Source: Arcuatula senhousia (Eukaryota; Mollusca; Bivalvia; Mytilida; Mytilidae). Taken from it: a stretch of DNA of 64,000 bases. Location: assembly GCA_963971305.1 (NCBI GenBank), contig OZ020311.1:5642001-5706000 (forward strand), in the 5' to 3' direction. Shown here piece after piece: positions 61,557 to 64,000 of the stretch (its first letter is position 1; the number at the start of each line of letters is the position of its first letter). Below the pieces are notes generated by a model. The model ran no database searches and was not told the DNA's origin. It saw nothing but the letters and a program-made list of their open reading frames with translations. The position numbers and the translations under genes are program-made.

Positions 61557-63085
61557 CTTCATTACAATGTAAAGAATGTAAGCTGAATTGGAGGCGTAAT
61601 TTTTTTCCTTGTCCATAATGTTACCGCGATATCTCAGAGACTATAGAGGTATGTGGTTGTAGCTGCTATGGGTAAATTTTACATCTTGACCAATCATATC
61701 TGAGACCCAAAAGAATGATGGAGACACGATCATTTAATAATTTAAGCAAATAATGTTCCCGTAATTCCCTGATGTTACTGTTCCCTGATGTTACTGTTCA
61801 AAAGTGTAACAGGACAGACAAATTATAAGTAAAAGATTCTTGAATCCGTCTTCTTCGTATATGGCTTATGATTTAAAAGCGCTACAATTACTCTAATCAC
61901 TGATTTTAGCCATATAGAGTGTTATAAATATATTTTCTTTCTCAGAGTTCATGGTTTAAGAATAATATTTCAACCTGAGAATCGGTAACAGGAGGGACAT
62001 TTTTTGTAACATACAGGACATGTTTGTAAAGGTACAACAAATCATCTGGTTTTGCATTCTGTTAGTTATAAAGTGGCACAAATACTTTAACACAACAGCT
62101 TAAGATATCGAAACGCAATTGTGTCAATACTTTGGGGGAAAAATTATTGTATTTGTTGCTAAAATAGTGGTAACATCAGAGACAAATAGCCGGTAACATA
62201 GTGGACATTCAGTGAAGTTTAACCAGTTATAAAATGCGAAATTTAATGATAAAGATAGCCCATCTACATAATTTATTAGATATCGCCCCAAAACATGTTA
62301 TTTATTGCATTAAAATAAACATTTATTGTCAAGAAGTCTTTATTTATTGCTATTAGTTGTCCGTGATGTTACGCATTGTCCCTGATATTACCAGTCTAAT
62401 TTGCTCAATTGTTGTCTAATACATAACCCTCTGAACAATGATATTTTGCAATGGAAACTAGTTAACCTTATTGTTCATCATAATGTCAATGAAAAAGTGA
62501 AATGTCATATATTGCATTTGATATGTTAGTTAGTTTTGACCTGTTTGCTGAACTGTTTAAAATCATTGTCTTAAGATCAATCCCTACAAAGTGCGACACG
62601 ATAAATTTGTTTTTGCGTGACAACAGTAAGGTTTTTGATGATCTCCTAAATGCATTGTGGGAAAAACAGAGGAAAATTAAGACGATATTGGCTTTTTGAA
62701 GGTCAGTTTAGTTTATAGACTAATTGATTTGTAACAAAATATGTCAAGTGTTTTTAAAAATGTATAGAGCATATATCTAATGAATATTGACACAATGCAA
62801 ATCATTTAATTGTCAAAATTAAACATTGTTACCATTTTCAAAAAATATCGTTATTTCGTCAAAAAACAATTGTAAAAATGAACAAAAAAAGTTTTTGTGA
62901 CTCTTTTGTCAAATCTGAAACGTTTAGCATCTTTCTTACAAATAGTTATAAAGATACCTTGAAGTAATTTACATTTTCCTCCAAACACGTTACGGTTTTT
63001 TCGTGAATACTGTAAGGTTTGTTGGGGAACCTGTGACGGTTTTTGAGTGACACAGCCTAAGACTGCGACGGTTTCCTCCTTATAA
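61557..63085. other. Non-coding region with repeated GATGTTAC-type motifs
   Basis: Phrases such as 'ccctgatgttac', 'ggtaacatcagagac', 'gtccgtgatgttac' and 'gtccctgatattacc' occur about nine times on both strands between 61610 and 62395. A 65-codon frame at 62502-62699 has no recognised family. No other gene is seen. Confidence 0.45.
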
Positions 63086-63089
63086 TTAG

Positions 63090-63570
63090 GTGTTTACCTC
63101 CGTCTCCGAATGAGAAAACATGTGTAGTAATTGGGTCACTCCGTCCGTCTATACGTCCGTCCGTCCGTCGCACTGTAGGATTGCCTGTCTTGTGTAATCA
63201 GAATCTCAAAGCTAAACACTGGATCTTTTTGAAATATTACACAGTGATTACTGATATATTGAAGATGTGCACCTCTCCTTATGGGTCATTTTATAATTTC
63301 GATTAGAAAAAGGGGCCCAAAATTGACCAAAAAACGATTTTTAATTAGTTTCCACAATTACTTTTGTTGTGGTTGATCAAATGCTATGAAACTTTACAGT
63401 AATGTCACTTGCCATAAAAGAAAGGGTAGGCTTGATTTTATGTGTCCCCTCTTTTTTCGTTTAGAAATTACGGGCCAAAAGGGGGTAAAAATCAAATATG
63501 TCCCTGTCAAATATTTTCCCTTCGGAGAAAACGATTAAAAAAACGAAAACTATACACCCACCGCTAGTAT
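63090..63570 (+). mobile_element. Pearl/HINE-like element, partial
   Basis: Starts with 'tgtttacctccgtctccga' and a GTCC tetranucleotide run (63140-63172), as in the left end of the 9584 element, followed by a core with 'tgaaatattacacagtgatt' and 'tgtgcacctctcc'. The right boundary is unclear. Confidence 0.45.
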
Positions 63571-63757
63571 CTGTTGTATTACTGTATTTTTATTCAGTTG
63601 TTCTTTTTTTACAAAAATCGGAAGTACGCCCTTTAACTTTACACTAACACAAAATCCATGAATGCTTTTGAAATTGTATTAATTTATGCTTAATATATAC
63701 TTATATCTTATATCTTAAAATTTTAAACAATTTCAATCTTAAACCAATATTTTATCC

Positions 63758-64000
63758 CCCCGTGCGGGTTCCTGGTGACGAATAGGCCTGTAGCAGCGCG
63801 GAAAAAGTCCACTTATGAGCGCGCAGAGACCTGACATGTGGGAAGTCTGCTTTGCCCTCGAAACGGCTGAGGTGTGTGCTTCAGGTGGTTGAATGGGGCA
63901 GCCCTGTCGTAATGAAAGCCGGGGTCCACACCGGGTCTCTCGATACAGCGACTACGGAGCGATACGATTTTCACGGAGCAATCTTAATTTGTCAAAATGA
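63758..64000 (+). other. GC-rich block at the window edge
   Basis: From 'ccccccgtgcgggttcctgg' the base composition shifts abruptly to well above that of the flanking AT-rich DNA and stays so to about 63970. It could be the 5' end of a retroelement or an rRNA-unlike structured repeat that continues past the edge. No ORF of note. Confidence 0.3.

Overview
This is an animal genomic window, most likely from a bivalve mollusc and probably a mussel (Mytilus-like). That assignment is inference. It rests on very AT-rich DNA, GT-AG introns, and dispersed repeats I recognise as common in bivalves: elements ending in 'GCTCACCTG' hairpins, pearl/HINE-like elements with GACA/GACG microsatellites, and the 'GGTTGGCGCCAAAAAACTAG' repeat. 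There are no bacterial operons, rRNAs or CRISPR arrays. Genes are sparse and mobile or tandemly duplicated DNA dominates.

Layout. 1-5.4 kb: degenerate non-autonomous elements, a small MITE and an end fragment of a 24-bp-TIR transposon. 6.88-13.75 kb: one composite mobile element bounded by 8-bp target duplications and by 16-bp minisatellite arrays in inverted orientation. It contains a foldback hAT-like MITE, a Helentron-like element and a 2,065-bp tandem duplication. 14.75-20.38 kb: the one clear host gene, a four-exon NAD(P)-binding protein of the flavin reductase (BLVRB)-like atypical SDR family. Its last intron holds a 2.86-kb transposon with 24-bp TIRs, a 5-bp target duplication and eleven GTCCGTTA motifs near its ends. 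21.7-24.9 kb: coding remnants, dispersed repeats and a glycine-rich 3' exon with polyadenylation signals. 25.2-26.9 kb: an element with 165-bp inverted arms made of 20-bp perfect palindromes, enclosing a decayed coding segment. 27.2-28.6 kb: two arrays of short palindromes. 32.3-52.1 kb: a Helentron-like element interrupted by a TTAT-flanked insertion present as two 1,025-bp tandem copies plus a long third copy; the end of the long copy lies inside a 7,236-bp tandem duplication. That duplication carries an apparent signal-peptide exon of a TPM/MOLO1-like protein. 52.05-61.55 kb: a young LTR retrotransposon (LTRs 1,493 and 1,479 bp) on the minus strand that encodes Gag but shows no recognisable pol. 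61.6-64 kb: motif-rich non-coding DNA, a pearl-like element and a GC-rich block at the window edge.

The window is best read as a natural record of nested insertions. Several elements have matching empty sites or target duplications inside the window, so their boundaries can be placed from this sequence alone. The three tandem duplications have almost identical copies, so they are either very recent or partly artefacts of assembling a heterozygous genome.
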